DNA from: Umbelopsis ramanniana AG
Lineage: Eukaryota; Mucoromycota; Umbelopsidomycetes; Umbelopsidales; Umbelopsidaceae
Length of the DNA stretch: 64,000 nucleotides
Assembly (NCBI RefSeq): GCF_025399195.1
Contig: NW_026252089.1
Span: 372,001-436,000, forward strand
Direction of reading: 5' to 3'
Shown: in pieces, positions 12,401 through 22,579 of the stretch
Position numbering within the stretch: the first letter of the stretch is position 1
Layout: every line of letters starts with the position of its first letter
Translations under genes and position numbers: made by a program
Notes under the pieces: model-generated
The model's input: only the letters and a program-made list of their open reading frames with translations
Databases searched by the model: none
Told to the model about the DNA's origin: nothing

Positions 12401-13684
12401 GCTGGTACTCCCTCGCCACATCCTTCCCTTCCCACCCATCCCACAGATACCCTCATCCCTCCTGAAGACATTGTAGCCGTTGTGTCGCCTTCTAGAATTC
12501 CCCTCGATATACCACCACCTGAACTTGCTATCGTGGAGACACCCGATATTTCTCCTATAGCGAATATTCTACCAGCTGCCAAACCTGTGGAAAAGTCATT
12601 GGCTATTTCTCGAAGAAAGCGAAAGGAGAAGGTTGCCCCATCTGGTGTAACTAGCCCTCCTATTAGTGTATTGATTGTAGAAGGTAAATACCACGTTTGC
12701 ATCCTTCTGCACGATATCATCATTCCGCTCACACTCCCTATCCCTTAGATAACGTCATCAATCAAGCTATTCTTTCTACATGGATGAAGAAACACAAGAT
12801 CAAGTTTGGAACCGCCAGTAATGGTCAAGAAGCATTGGACAAATGGAATGGTGGCGGTTATCATCTCATTCTGGTACGTCGTTGGGCGAGCGAGCACCTT
12901 AGATTGCGATGTTTTGTTTCTTATTCTTTTTTTTTTTTACAAATAGATGGATATTCAGCTACCCGTGATGGACGGTATCGAAGCAACACAGCGGATACGT
13001 GCCATCGAAAAAGAACAAAAAACTGGAAAAATACCTAGACAGACAGTGACAGATGAACCATCCGTATTTCGGTCTCCAGTTATCATTGTCGCGTTGACCG
13101 CGTCATCCCTTGCTTCCGATCGAGAAGCAGCTCTATCCGCTGGATGTAATGACTTTTTAACTAAACCTGTCGATCTTGTGTGGCTGGAAAAGAAGATCAT
13201 TGAGTGGGGCTGTATGCAAGCCTTAATTGATTTTGACAGTTGGCGAAAGTGGAAACGATCGGAAGGTGTGGAGCCAAAGTCCACCACCAAACCGGCTGCG
13301 CCTGCTGTACTTCCACCCACCACAACACCGCCAAAAGCCGACGGTTCAGCTACGACACCCTCGGTGGCACTTTCCCCAAGCAGGTCTTCTGATTCGTCTG
13401 CTGCTCGTAAAGGTGTACTTCTGCCAGGTGCATCTGGAATCAAGCGACGACCGTCTTCGGCGGCAGAAGACAATACAAAAACTGGTCGACGACCCTTGAG
13501 TCGACATAATTCTGAACCACAAATGCAGCTTCATGAAGTGAACATCAAGCCCAGTGTCAGCCATGACACAAGGGCTGGCACGTTGTCACCAATCAAGGAA
13601 GCAAGTGGCTCTTCAGATGGCAGTGTAAAGGCGATGAGTGATCTCGCCAGGGCTGAATTGCAACAGCAACAACAAACCAACTAA
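9486..13684 (+). CDS. SSK1: SSK1/Mcs4-type response regulator of the stress MAPK pathway
   Basis: This is the terminal response regulator of the fungal phosphorelay that controls HOG/Sty1-type MAPK signalling. Exons are 9486-10724, 10814-12683, 12749-12873 and 12947-13684, encoding 1323 residues. A C-terminal receiver domain (about 1025-1160) is close to canonical Ssk1: VLIVEDNVINQAI, then STWMKKHKIKFGTA, then LILMDIQLPVMDGIEAT with the phosphoacceptor Asp at about 1080, then VALTASSLASDRE and LTKPVDLVWLEKKI. Upstream, about 360-520, is a degenerate ATPase-like region (GDTMAGIAAKLDVKL, NVRGDEDVLRHTL) also seen in filamentous-fungal SskA. The middle is Ser/Pro-rich and probably disordered. The N-terminal third has hydrophobic stretches around 120-260. 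The tail after the receiver is about 165 residues and ends poly-Gln. The first ATG after a pyrimidine-rich leader is used; upstream in-frame codons lack ATG. Confidence 0.93.
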
Positions 13685-14367
13685 CATAAAATACATTCCT
13701 GTCTCTTCATTCCTTTTTATTCCTTTATTGTCTTTTTTTTCCACCTCAATCGCCTGTCTGGTTTATTTTTTATTTTTTTAAAAAATAACCTCGATCCTTC
13801 AGCACGTTGTACATTTTATTTTTTCGTTTTTTTATTACTGTTTTGTTAAAAATAAAATTATCCAGCCATGGCATCAAAATAAAATAAAATAAAAAACACA
13901 CAACACCCACGCGCAGGGTACTCTTCTAGAGGTGTTGCCTTTCTCATATCGAAACTGCAAGCCAATTTGCCTTTATCTCAGCTATTGACGGGGGATCCTC
14001 GCAATGATCCTCCATAAATGTAAGGGAACTTTAAGGAGATGGCTGGTCCATGCGGGAACAACGATATATGGCCATGTTGGTGGGAAGTTTCAATCTTGGC
14101 CTCCTTAATGCTAGCTTGATGTGGTTTTCGTTCTACCCTGTAACGCTAAAAGATATAACCTGTCCATTTCTTTATTTTCGATCTTTGATCTTTTGTACTC
14201 TCTTGCCCCTACTCCTTAATTCTTCAGCTAGCGAGCCCAATTTCTACCTGTTCTCTTCCATTTTATCTGCAAACACAGGTTCTTTTCATTCATTCAATTT
14301 TATTACCACTCATTCCTTTAGCCATCCCATACAAAAAAAAACTCCACTCCCTTCCACATACTTTGTA
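13685..14367. other. Intergenic spacer with A/T homopolymer runs
   Basis: This stretch holds the 3' region of the SSK1 gene, with poly-T and AAAATAAAAT runs near 13730-13890, followed by the pyrimidine-rich leader of the next gene. The downstream frame stays open from 14050, but that part looks like leader sequence rather than coding. No RNA gene or repeat family was recognised. Confidence 0.5.
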
Positions 14368-15762
14368 ATGTCTATGTTCGATCGACGAGTCGCGCCACAT
14401 CTTTCTAAGCCAATTTTCAGTTCAAACGTGGATTTAACCACGTTTGAAGATAGTAATCACCTCGATATATTTGAAAAGTCGAATTCCAACATCACGCATG
14501 ATGCGGTCAAACGAGCCACAAGCACACAAGCGCTTGCAGATTTCTTAGCCAGTACCGGACCCGAAGAGTTCTTTGAAAAAAACGCAGCTAAACGAGGCTC
14601 TAAATTATTTTCACGTCTTCGAAAGAAAAATTCCACCGTTGCCAAACCTCCTATCAATGACACTCCAAGAAAATACGTGGAAATTATTCCTAACTACCCA
14701 CAACCTCGCGACGATTGGAACAACGGTGCTGCACCAGTGTCTTCGGCAGCTACCAAATGTGCCATGGAAATCTCAAAAGCTCTCTCAGCGCACAGTCTCA
14801 AAATCCCACCTCAACAACCACCACCGTATCAAGCCATCAAAGATATGACCCATGTTGAGCCCAGAAAGCCCCTCAAGGAAAATCGCAGCCCCAGCCTTTC
14901 TACGACCACGGTTCCTCCCATTCCTCTAAAAAATGCTAGAAGAAATTCAAAAATGAGTTTAGCTTCTTCCTCGGGTGAAACAGTGACTCCTGTAGAAGAT
15001 CGTCGCTCAGATGGCGGAGCACGAAGAAAATCTGGAAGACGCTCAAGCCGGGGTCATGAGATGGACCTTGTTGAAGCTGCCTTGTCACACCGCATTGAAG
15101 CACGACGAAAATCATTTGCTTCATCTAATAGAAGTTCATCAGCTACCACTGCAAGTGACTTTGTAGCCACCGAAATTGCCAATGAACACGTCAAAGCCCT
15201 GCAGCTGACTAGTGCAGGACAAATTGATGCCATTGAATCCAACAGTCACAGAAAACGACGAACTGCTACCGTGAGTAGTGTTCAAAGCACCAATACAACC
15301 GCTACATCCCCTGTATCCTCCACCAGCACAACGACCATTCCCGCTGCCGCTCTTAACCGACGACGTATACGCCATGCCCAAGTGCAAACTGCCGATCTCC
15401 CCTATATTTCCCGCGGCTCCGCCGTCACCATCGAAACTCAAACCGATACAACCTCAGAGACAGACAGTGACACTATTATGACAGAACGAAAATCATCTAT
15501 GCTTGAAGATGACGACTTGACGAATGAACTTTATCGAACTATCGAATTATTGCAACAACAACTTGCCGAAGAACAGCGATCTAAACGGCGACTAGTGGCC
15601 GCCATGCGAGACTCACGGGACAAATCCGAACTGCTGAGTGCTCTCGCCTATAAGAAACTTCGAGAACTATGGGAAGAAAAGTGCAAATGGGAAGGAGATT
15701 GCCTTGAACTCAGAGATCGATTGATGGAACTAGAAGGCTCAGAGAGCGGTAGCAGCATGTAA
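14368..15762 (+). CDS. Unknown Ser-rich protein with C-terminal coiled coil
   Basis: I do not recognise this 464-residue single-exon protein. The chosen ATG (14368) gives MSMFDRRVAPHL and follows a C/T-rich leader. In-frame sequence upstream to 14050 has other ATGs but looks untranslated. Visible features are a lysine/arginine patch near 90-105 (SRLRKKN), proline-rich PPQQPPPYQ near 155, basic RRKSGRRSSRG near 225, and long Ser/Thr-rich low-complexity sequence. A final 80 residues are predicted coiled coil (ELYRTIELLQQQLAEEQRSK, then LRELWEEKCKWEGDCLELRD). The many RRxS-like sites suggest phosphorylation by basophilic kinases, which is inference only. The conserved-looking coiled coil suggests a scaffold or binding role. 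It lies between SSK1 and a RING gene, on the same strand. Confidence 0.65.
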   Translation: MSMFDRRVAPHLSKPIFSSNVDLTTFEDSNHLDIFEKSNSNITHDAVKRATSTQALADFLASTGPEEFFEKNAAKRGSKLFSRLRKKNSTVAKPPINDTPRKYVEIIPNYPQPRDDWNNGAAPVSSAATKCAMEISKALSAHSLKIPPQQPPPYQAIKDMTHVEPRKPLKENRSPSLSTTTVPPIPLKNARRNSKMSLASSSGETVTPVEDRRSDGGARRKSGRRSSRGHEMDLVEAALSHRIEARRKSFASSNRSSSATTASDFVATEIANEHVKALQLTSAGQIDAIESNSHRKRRTATVSSVQSTNTTATSPVSSTSTTTIPAAALNRRRIRHAQVQTADLPYISRGSAVTIETQTDTTSETDSDTIMTERKSSMLEDDDLTNELYRTIELLQQQLAEEQRSKRRLVAAMRDSRDKSELLSALAYKKLRELWEEKCKWEGDCLELRDRLMELEGSESGSSM

Positions 15763-16275
15763 GCTTGAGCATCTATGCTCCAAAAAGAAACAAACTTCCC
15801 CCCTTGCCGAAAATAACCAACCAGCCAACAAAAAAAAAAAAAAAAGAAAACGGCCATCATTTCATTCCTTCTAAACAAACCCTAGCACTGCCCTCTCCAG
15901 GAAGTTAACCATTTCCTACCTAAACAACCCAAAAAAAAAAAAAAAACAAACATTGAACCGATGTCCTTCTCTATAACCTCCAAATCTATCTATCGCCTCC
16001 CCTCTAATGCTTCCTCTATTACCCCAAACTTATTAGTAATTCATTCCTTAACCCAATGCACCAATCAAAACAGAAGTTAATAAACCTGATTGTAACAAAA
16101 TGTTGAGTAGGGTTTATAAGCTAGATTTCTAATGACGACAATAGGTCTCGTGCCCACAGCCCGACCAAGTTTGGTTTTTGGGGCCAGGCAGTAGTTTTTG
16201 GCTTTCACTTATTTTTCATTTCTTCCTATCCCATTCTCTGAGCATTTCAAGGACGTCTCTATCACCAACCTCTAG
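15763..16275. other. Intergenic spacer
   Basis: This is the 3' region of the coiled-coil gene and promoter of the RING gene. It has two poly-A runs (about 15830-15846 and 15931-15945) and no other feature I can support. Confidence 0.5.
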
Positions 16276-17478
16276 ATGGGTCAAGCATTTTCTCATTCGC
16301 AACACGAATCAAACAGCGACCGACCTCCTGCCATTTCGACGGATGATTCCTCGGCATGGAGTACTGCGGTAGATGGAGGGGGTACCTCTTCACCCTCCAT
16401 ATCATCACGAAGAAGAGTATTGAGGTATCCACTTTCAAGTAGAGGGACACGACGGCCTAATCCCTTACGTTATGAACCTACCGATAGAGGAGTTCAACCA
16501 CAGCCATCACCTGTCCCCACACGACTCCTGACTAGATTACAACAAAGACTACGTCGACCCACGGCCAGTGGTTCAGAAGCATCGTCCCTTGTATCGCCTG
16601 CTGAAAGTATGATGGATATCGACAGCCCCGTGCCAGAAGCTTCCAGCATAAACGGGTCTCGAGCGGAGGGTGAATTGGGGAGCGGAGAAGATGAGGCTAG
16701 CCAATCCAATTCCACGCTTTCCAGATTATTGACAGAGGTCATTACTTCGGCGGTACTGGATAGTTTGAACCAACCTTTTGAAGGAAATGAGGAGGGGCAG
16801 GAGGTATCAAGAAGACAAGAGGAGGAGGAGGAGGAGGAGGAGGACGACGACGACGACGAAGACGTGGAGGTACAAGGAGAGGAAGCAAGCAATAGAACGT
16901 TTCAGCTACCTAGAGAGCTTTTCCCTTCGGTGGAACGGTCATCCGAGCTAGGGTCCTTTTTCCGCATGTTGCGTATGCCAGCGTCGACGTTTCGAAGCAG
17001 CCAAACAGGTGAAACCATGCCAGTGTTCATTATTGGCTATAGAGCAACACGGAGCAGAGCCAATCAGGAGGAAGAAGGGGAGGAGGAGGAGGGTCAGCAG
17101 GGTAGACGATGGGTGATTTACATCATCAGTGGTAGCGGGCAACACAATGACTTTCCGGCAAGCTTATTTAGTGATAATCCAAGCTATGAAGATCTTATGA
17201 TGTTAAGTCACTTTCTTGGGCCAGTACGGCCGGTCACGGCGACAGCGCAACAAATTGAAACCATCCCTATTACCATTTATCGCAAGGATCAGATGACGGA
17301 GATGATAAATGACAAGTGTCAAGTGTGCCTTGAGGACTACGCTGAGTCACAAGAACTCCGAATGCTTCAGTGTAAACACGGGTTCCATAAGGACTGTATT
17401 GACCGGTGGCTGACTGAAGGGCGTAATTGTTGCCCGATCTGTCGGGGTGTGCCGGTTCCACATGCAGACGACAGTTGA
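16276..17478 (+). CDS. RING-H2 finger protein, probable E3 ubiquitin ligase
   Basis: This single-exon, 400-residue protein has a C-terminal C3H2C3 RING finger (about 347-390): CQVCLEDY, then CKHGFHKDCIDRWL, then CCPICRG. The eight zinc ligands are in the right order, so E2 binding and ubiquitin transfer are likely. The N-terminus MGQAFSHS fits the N-myristoylation pattern (Gly2, Ser6), suggesting membrane attachment; this is inference. The central region is disordered and has a striking acidic run (about residues 183-205, almost all Glu then Asp). A second semi-conserved block, about 225-330, includes PVFIIGYRAT and RRWVIYIISG followed by PSYEDLMMLSHFLGP. This block is seen before the RING in some fungal RING-H2 proteins of unknown target. 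ATG 16276 follows a C/T-rich leader. The substrate is not known. Confidence 0.85.
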   Translation: MGQAFSHSQHESNSDRPPAISTDDSSAWSTAVDGGGTSSPSISSRRRVLRYPLSSRGTRRPNPLRYEPTDRGVQPQPSPVPTRLLTRLQQRLRRPTASGSEASSLVSPAESMMDIDSPVPEASSINGSRAEGELGSGEDEASQSNSTLSRLLTEVITSAVLDSLNQPFEGNEEGQEVSRRQEEEEEEEEDDDDDEDVEVQGEEASNRTFQLPRELFPSVERSSELGSFFRMLRMPASTFRSSQTGETMPVFIIGYRATRSRANQEEEGEEEEGQQGRRWVIYIISGSGQHNDFPASLFSDNPSYEDLMMLSHFLGPVRPVTATAQQIETIPITIYRKDQMTEMINDKCQVCLEDYAESQELRMLQCKHGFHKDCIDRWLTEGRNCCPICRGVPVPHADDS

Positions 17479-17637
17479 AGCACTCCATTGGTCAGCTGGT
17501 AAAATGGGGGTTTCACTCCTGCTCTGGTTTCGCTCGCCCTTACAAAAAAAAAAATTTCACCTTGCTATATAATCACGCAAATTTCTCTTTCCCTTTCTCA
17601 ATTCAACAAAACCGTACTTTTCACTTGGAAAACTAGG

Positions 17638-18051
17638 ATGACAAACGACGTCACTCCTAACACCACAGTCATTGTCGATGATGCTGACCTGCTCGCTATC
17701 TTAGCTGATGACGATAACCTATTACTACCAGAAGACAACGACGAATTGATCATACAACCCACCTTGGAGTTTCTACTCTCTCCCAATTTACCCGAACTAC
17801 AGTCCGATGATGAAGGTTCGGAATTATCGTTGACGTTACTGGATGACGCACCGTCTCGAAAACGGTCAAGAGATGATTTTGAACAAGACGACGCCGACCC
17901 ATTTGGCTTCGAGCTGTTGGATGTGGTTCAATTGGAAGACCCCCCTCATCTCGCCAAGAAGCCGTTTGTCAACGATGAAGAATTGAGCTTGGATTTCCTA
18001 GATGACTTTGAATCCAACCCCGAAACGATTGAACCCTTCATCACTGTGTAA
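17638..18051 (+). CDS. Small acidic protein of unknown function
   Basis: I do not recognise this 137-residue single-exon protein. It is strongly acidic, with repeated Asp/Leu-rich patches (ADLLAILADDDNLLLPEDND, SLDFLDDFES) alternating with hydrophobic residues. That composition resembles transcriptional activation segments. A short basic cluster SRKRSRDDF (about 80-88) could be a nuclear signal. A TATATAA-like sequence (about 17565) lies some 70 bp upstream of the ATG at 17638, supporting real transcription. No domain is apparent. It begins only 160 bp after the RING gene stop, on the same strand. It might be a transcription co-regulator, but this is a guess from composition alone. Confidence 0.5.
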   Translation: MTNDVTPNTTVIVDDADLLAILADDDNLLLPEDNDELIIQPTLEFLLSPNLPELQSDDEGSELSLTLLDDAPSRKRSRDDFEQDDADPFGFELLDVVQLEDPPHLAKKPFVNDEELSLDFLDDFESNPETIEPFITV

Positions 18052-18993
18052 TATTTTTTTCAACCAACACTCTCCCCCCAACTTATGGCCAAAATGGAAA
18101 ATATACGCTTAGTTTTCCGGCCTATGTACTTATCTCACCTTTGATACATATCTCACACTTGTACAACATACAAAAACATCCTCTTTCCCTTCTATTGCAT
18201 CGCCTGTACAGTACAAAATAAAAATTAAAATTCTCTCAGTGCGTGAAACTGCAACGTGTCAAGCTAGCGTTTCCGACGCTTTCTAGAAATAGTGCGCCTG
18301 TTTCAGCCCTGGGCGGTAGGACCCACCCAAAAAAGCTTCTATTTCTTTATATTGCGTAAATGCTTGGGTTTAGGGTTATTTGCACATCATTTTGCACTAA
18401 GTAATAATTAGCTAACCAAAACAATTCATTAATCTAACCGCCCTTTCCTATGCAGTTTTTTATTTTCCCACTGGCGGTTATTTCAACCAGACATTATGAA
18501 AAATTTTCACTGGCCCCATGTTAAGAGACAGCTGCTTGCCGAAGACCCCTGTTTTCCAATGCCTTTGTTTGCCCCCAGCTCCGTAAGACTTTCGAAACCA
18601 ATGTCGCTGATTTTTTTGTTTTCATGCTGCGTGCCCTGAGAAATTGTTAGATAAATTCCGCACTTTGACTCGTATGAGGTCATCCATGAAAGCCTGTTAA
18701 AACGCTGGGTTGGTTCTTCTGGAGGCCCGTGTGGGAAAAGGTCATGGCCATGCCACTTTTTGGTCTCAAATGCAGTAAGTGAATTTGCACAAAAATGTCA
18801 TCGATTCTCTTTGTTTATATGGCTGGGGGTTGCGTGAGCTTAAGCAAAAAATTTAAGCATGCATGGCGAAGCGAGTTTCACACAAAGCCTATTTTCCGGC
18901 TATTGTTTTGCCTAAGTCGCTTTTTATGAAAGAATTCAAGCCTATTCTCTGGCCCGCTCATGGTTGGGTTGGCCAGCTTGTTTGAATCGCACC
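18052..18993. other. Intergenic spacer, 0.94 kb
   Basis: This is the 3' region of the acidic gene and promoter of the NAS6 gene. I see no open frame, tRNA or repeat worth naming. Confidence 0.5.
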
Positions 18994-20016
18994 ATGTCCA
19001 ATTCGCTCAATATTTCCGCCGCCAGCCATGAAGGCAAACTCTTCATCGTCAAGCAATCCGTCGAAGCCAATCCGAATGCGGTCAATACAGTTGACGAGGT
19101 AAAGTTACGTCTCTCCATTAGCGTGACATGCCTTTCCTACAGATCCAAACTCAGCAGCTAACGCTCCATTGACTGACGCAGGACGAAAGAACGCCGTTGC
19201 ACTGGGCAGCGTCGGGCGGCCACCTTGATATCACCGAATACTTGATCCAGCAAAAAGCCAATGTCGATGCTGCAGACGATGCAAGTATACTTGTTTTTGA
19301 TGTGTTTGAAACTGCAACGGTTGAGATCGCTTACGTGTTGTGTGCGATCTATAGGCGGGCTGGACTCCGCTATTGATAGCTTGTAAGTTGACTAAACCGA
19401 GGAACAAATTCCCCCCCACTTGCCTAATGACACTGCACACTAGCATCAGCAGGACATACAGCGGTGGTCAAGTTCTTGCTCGAAGCCGGTGCCAATGTGA
19501 ATGCGCAGAATGAATCGGGTCAAACCGCATTGTAAGCTCTATTGGACGCTTTGACCCCCTTTTTATTTATATCTCCCACTCATTGTATGCCGCCAGACAC
19601 TATGCAGCTTCAAAAAATAGACTGGACATTGGCAAAATATTGATTGGAAAAGGCGCCGATGTCAACAAATTGAATAATTTGAAACAGACTCCCATGTAAG
19701 TCTCCATTGCATCATTTCCTTCTCAGACGCCTTCCATGACACACCTCTCTCTGGCAGCCATCGAGCAGCCGCACAAGGCTACAGTGCGTTTGTCCGTATG
19801 CTCATCACCGACGGCAAGGCCAAAGTCAATCTTCGTGACAGTGTGGCCAACACTGCGTTGCATCTGGCCTGTGAAGAATCCCATGGCGACACTGCAGCCC
19901 TTCTAATTGAAAACGGAGCTGACCCTGATATTTTGAACAAAGATGGAAAGGTCCCTTTGGATCTCTGTGCCACAAAGCAACTACGAACCTATATCGAACG
20001 AGCCATGGATGCATGA
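18994..20016 (+). CDS. NAS6: Proteasome assembly chaperone NAS6/gankyrin (PSMD10)
   Basis: This ankyrin-repeat chaperone binds the Rpt3 ATPase during assembly of the 19S regulatory particle. Exons are 18994-19098, 19182-19280, 19355-19382, 19444-19531, 19597-19695 and 19758-20016, encoding 225 residues, close to the usual 226-228. Successive ankyrin units are clear: ERTPLHWAASGGHLDITEYL, AGWTPLLIASSAGHTAVV, SGQTALHYAASKNRLDIG, KQTPIHRAAAQGYSAFV, ANTALHLACEESHGDTAAL and a closing KVPLDLCATKQL. The second intron has a GC donor (GCAAGT at 19281) and TAG acceptor; only this choice gives the DDAGWTPL junction. The number and order of repeats match NAS6 better than generic ankyrin proteins. Confidence 0.93.
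19281..19354 (+). other. GC-AG intron in NAS6
   Basis: This 74-nt intron begins GCAAGTAT and ends CTATAG. Using the GT four bases in would put the ankyrin frame out of register. Confidence 0.85.
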
Positions 20017-20229
20017 AGGATTTCGATGATTACAATGAACGAGGGAAACAACCAATTTAAATGGTGGTCTCCCGTAAAATGTTATATTATACAAGGAATA
20101 AAGAACGTGTTTGAACTATAAACAGCGGGAAAGCAAGTCTTTACAATGTCCGTGCAGGGTGGGGACTATAGACAGCGCAGGACGAAAGGGGAGGGAAATA
20201 TGTAACATAATCGCGGCGCATGTGCCGAA

Positions 20230-22155
20230 TTAATTCACTGGATTCGAGGAGGTTGTGCTTGTAGAGTAGCGTCGTTCGATGGTAAGGACGTCAGGAACAC
20301 CTAATTCAGCCTAAGGGCAGGTCAGTATCTACTCTTCCTTATAACCGTCATCTCCAAAACAAAACTTACCTTTGCTTCCAGAGCAACGTCACTCGCGGGT
20401 TGATCCTGTTGGTATCCACATTGGTAGAACCCGCATTTCTCAGACCAAGCGCTGAGACATGCCCAACAGAACCGGTACCCACAAAGTGAGCAATCCACTT
20501 TATTGCAGCCTTCATCGCGGTGAATCATAATGGAACAAGAAGGGCAGCATCGGCTGTAGAGGTTAAAAGGGTTTAGTCACAAGGAAGGATAAAATCATGC
20601 ATGTACATACACATATTAATAGATATATGTTTCGGTTGCAAAACATCAATGCTTTTTCCTACCTGTTCTCAAACTTCCATTTAATCGTATCTAGTTCATC
20701 GGATGTTTCGCTGATCGACAAGTTGAATTGAAGGTTCTCTCGACAAGTCATGCCAGGATGAGAGAAAGCGCCACATCGTAAGCAGGTAGCTCGATCACAC
20801 GTAGTGCTATAAACAAAAAAAACGTCAGATTTCGAATGGGGAGCTGTGCCTGATTCATCTCAACTTACCATGTAACATCAGGAAAGTAAGCAATATGTGC
20901 AAATTGCAAGCTCTTCCAATATTCTGGAACAATCTCCATCGATACAAATTGGCGAGAGACGTTAGCGGCAAGTTGATGGGCTTGCTGCTTATCAAAGTAA
21001 GCACATGTCGAACATGAATGCTGATCACGGGTGTCGATGCAAGCCAGTAAACCAGATATGACATAGTGATGCATTTCTTTAACACAACCATTACGATACG
21101 ATTGTCCACTCTTCCGATCACGCTGGAATCGAGCTAACATCGCTACTGTGGTCATGGTCACTGGTAAGCAAGGCGAGGCGCACAGATCGAGAGTTCGGTC
21201 AATCATATCGCGAATCACTTGAAAGCGCCTGATTAAATATAGGAAAGGATGGGGTTAGGATCCTATCGTGGAGGCAGCCGGTTTTTTTTTTTTTTTTGTT
21301 GGGTTTCCCAAAAATGAGATGACTTACGTCTCACGACACATGCGAATGGAGTTTTCATGTCTACAGGCGACCAGCTCAGTATCACAGTCTTGGCAAAATC
21401 TTGAGAATGGTCTATAGGGTTGATTGAACGCATTGTACTTCTCCACCAACGCCGGAGATACAAATTTGGCCCATTCGCTTTGTGGTATACATTCTTGGCA
21501 TACTGCAGTAGTGGAAAAAGTCATCAGCCATGGAAGACAGCTTCCAATCCCCCCTATTTCACCTCAAATCTCCATTTTAACGTACCAGGGCAATGTATCT
21601 TCTTCACTGATAGACCCCAGCTAGAATTAACGGACTCCTCAATATATCTATTTTGTTTACCGGGCAGATGAGAAGGAGGCGATCAGTCCAAGTCCAGTCA
21701 GCCACGTGATAGTGGTGGGTAAATTGGAAAGCAGCATTGACAAAAGAAAATGGGGGAGCTTACCTTGCAAAACAGTCTGCACAAAACTGGTCTCTGCAGG
21801 AGTCTAAGAACAAAGAGAATTTGGAATCTAAGCAGATAGAACATCGTTGAAGCCAAAAGTTCATGTCGTCGCCACCCATGTATTCCGCGGTATCTTCGTC
21901 TCGAATGATGTTGGCTTCTGACATCTTTGCCCAGAGCTTTGATATCAGGAAGGACAGGGAACGAAAACATATGGCGGGTAATAGTAGGGCAGGGTAAAAG
22001 ATGTAAAATAATGGTACACAATAAACGAGTAACAGGTTGAGGATATTGAACTTTTGCAGCAGTTGTAGTGAAGTTTCATCAAGATCAGGGAAAAACCATG
22101 ATAATGGTTTACATATGTCTGACAACCGCTGTGAGTTGCTTTGTTTTGCAGGCAT
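20230..22155 (-). CDS. RBR-type E3 ubiquitin ligase (RING1-IBR-RING2)
   Basis: RBR ligases pass ubiquitin from an E2 to a RING2 cysteine and then to substrate. Exons (minus) are 22155-21764, 21647-21586, 21502-21328, 21228-20869, 20806-20663, 20553-20370 and 20310-20230, encoding 465 residues. RING1 begins [13 protein letters not shown] and runs through [22 protein letters not shown] and HCPVCQECIP. The IBR-like part includes [23 protein letters not shown]2 reads [20 protein letters not shown] then CGYRFCWAC; the Cys after EG is the expected catalytic residue. Between RING1 and the IBR is about 100 residues of extra, Cys-containing sequence. The N-terminal 75 residues contain two strongly hydrophobic stretches (about 37-75). 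These could be a membrane anchor or an unrecognised intron, and a start at [11 protein letters not shown] (near 21930) is a fair alternative. Substrates are unknown. Confidence 0.85.
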
Positions 22156-22579
22156 GATTGCTTTGAAGTGGGGAGAGAGAGAGAGAGGAACCTGGTAAGT
22201 AAAGAAAAAGGGAAGGGAAGAAAATGCGGAGTGAATTGCTTTGAAAATGATCATTCATGGGCGTCATATGATCTAAAGTCCGCTCAAGCAGGCCTGTCAC
22301 TTTTCCCATCAAAGAGAGCCTCTATGATGAGATATCATGCAGCTTGGAAATATGCAGCTACTTTCTAGTGGCTTCATCTCATATTGAATACCATTCGTTC
22401 AATTTAATCATAACCAACTCACGTTTGAGAGAAAAAAGTTTAATGCTAGACCAGCGATGGCTTTTGTGCCAGACTCGGCCCGTTTCATACCATCACAGAC
22501 ACTGACTTTCAAACTATTTTTTTGGAAAATTTCAGTCCCTCAGTGCCTACGCGAAAAGATTGGGATTTTGTACACCACC
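22156..22579. promoter_or_regulatory. Divergent promoter region between RBR gene and THO1
   Basis: These 424 bp separate two divergent start codons and should hold both promoters. A short GA run lies near 22174-22188. I see no TATA box I would defend. Confidence 0.4.

Noticed and set aside
12955-13473. 172-codon antisense frame under the SSK1 receiver
   Set aside because: It is a shadow of the strongly conserved receiver domain on the plus strand.
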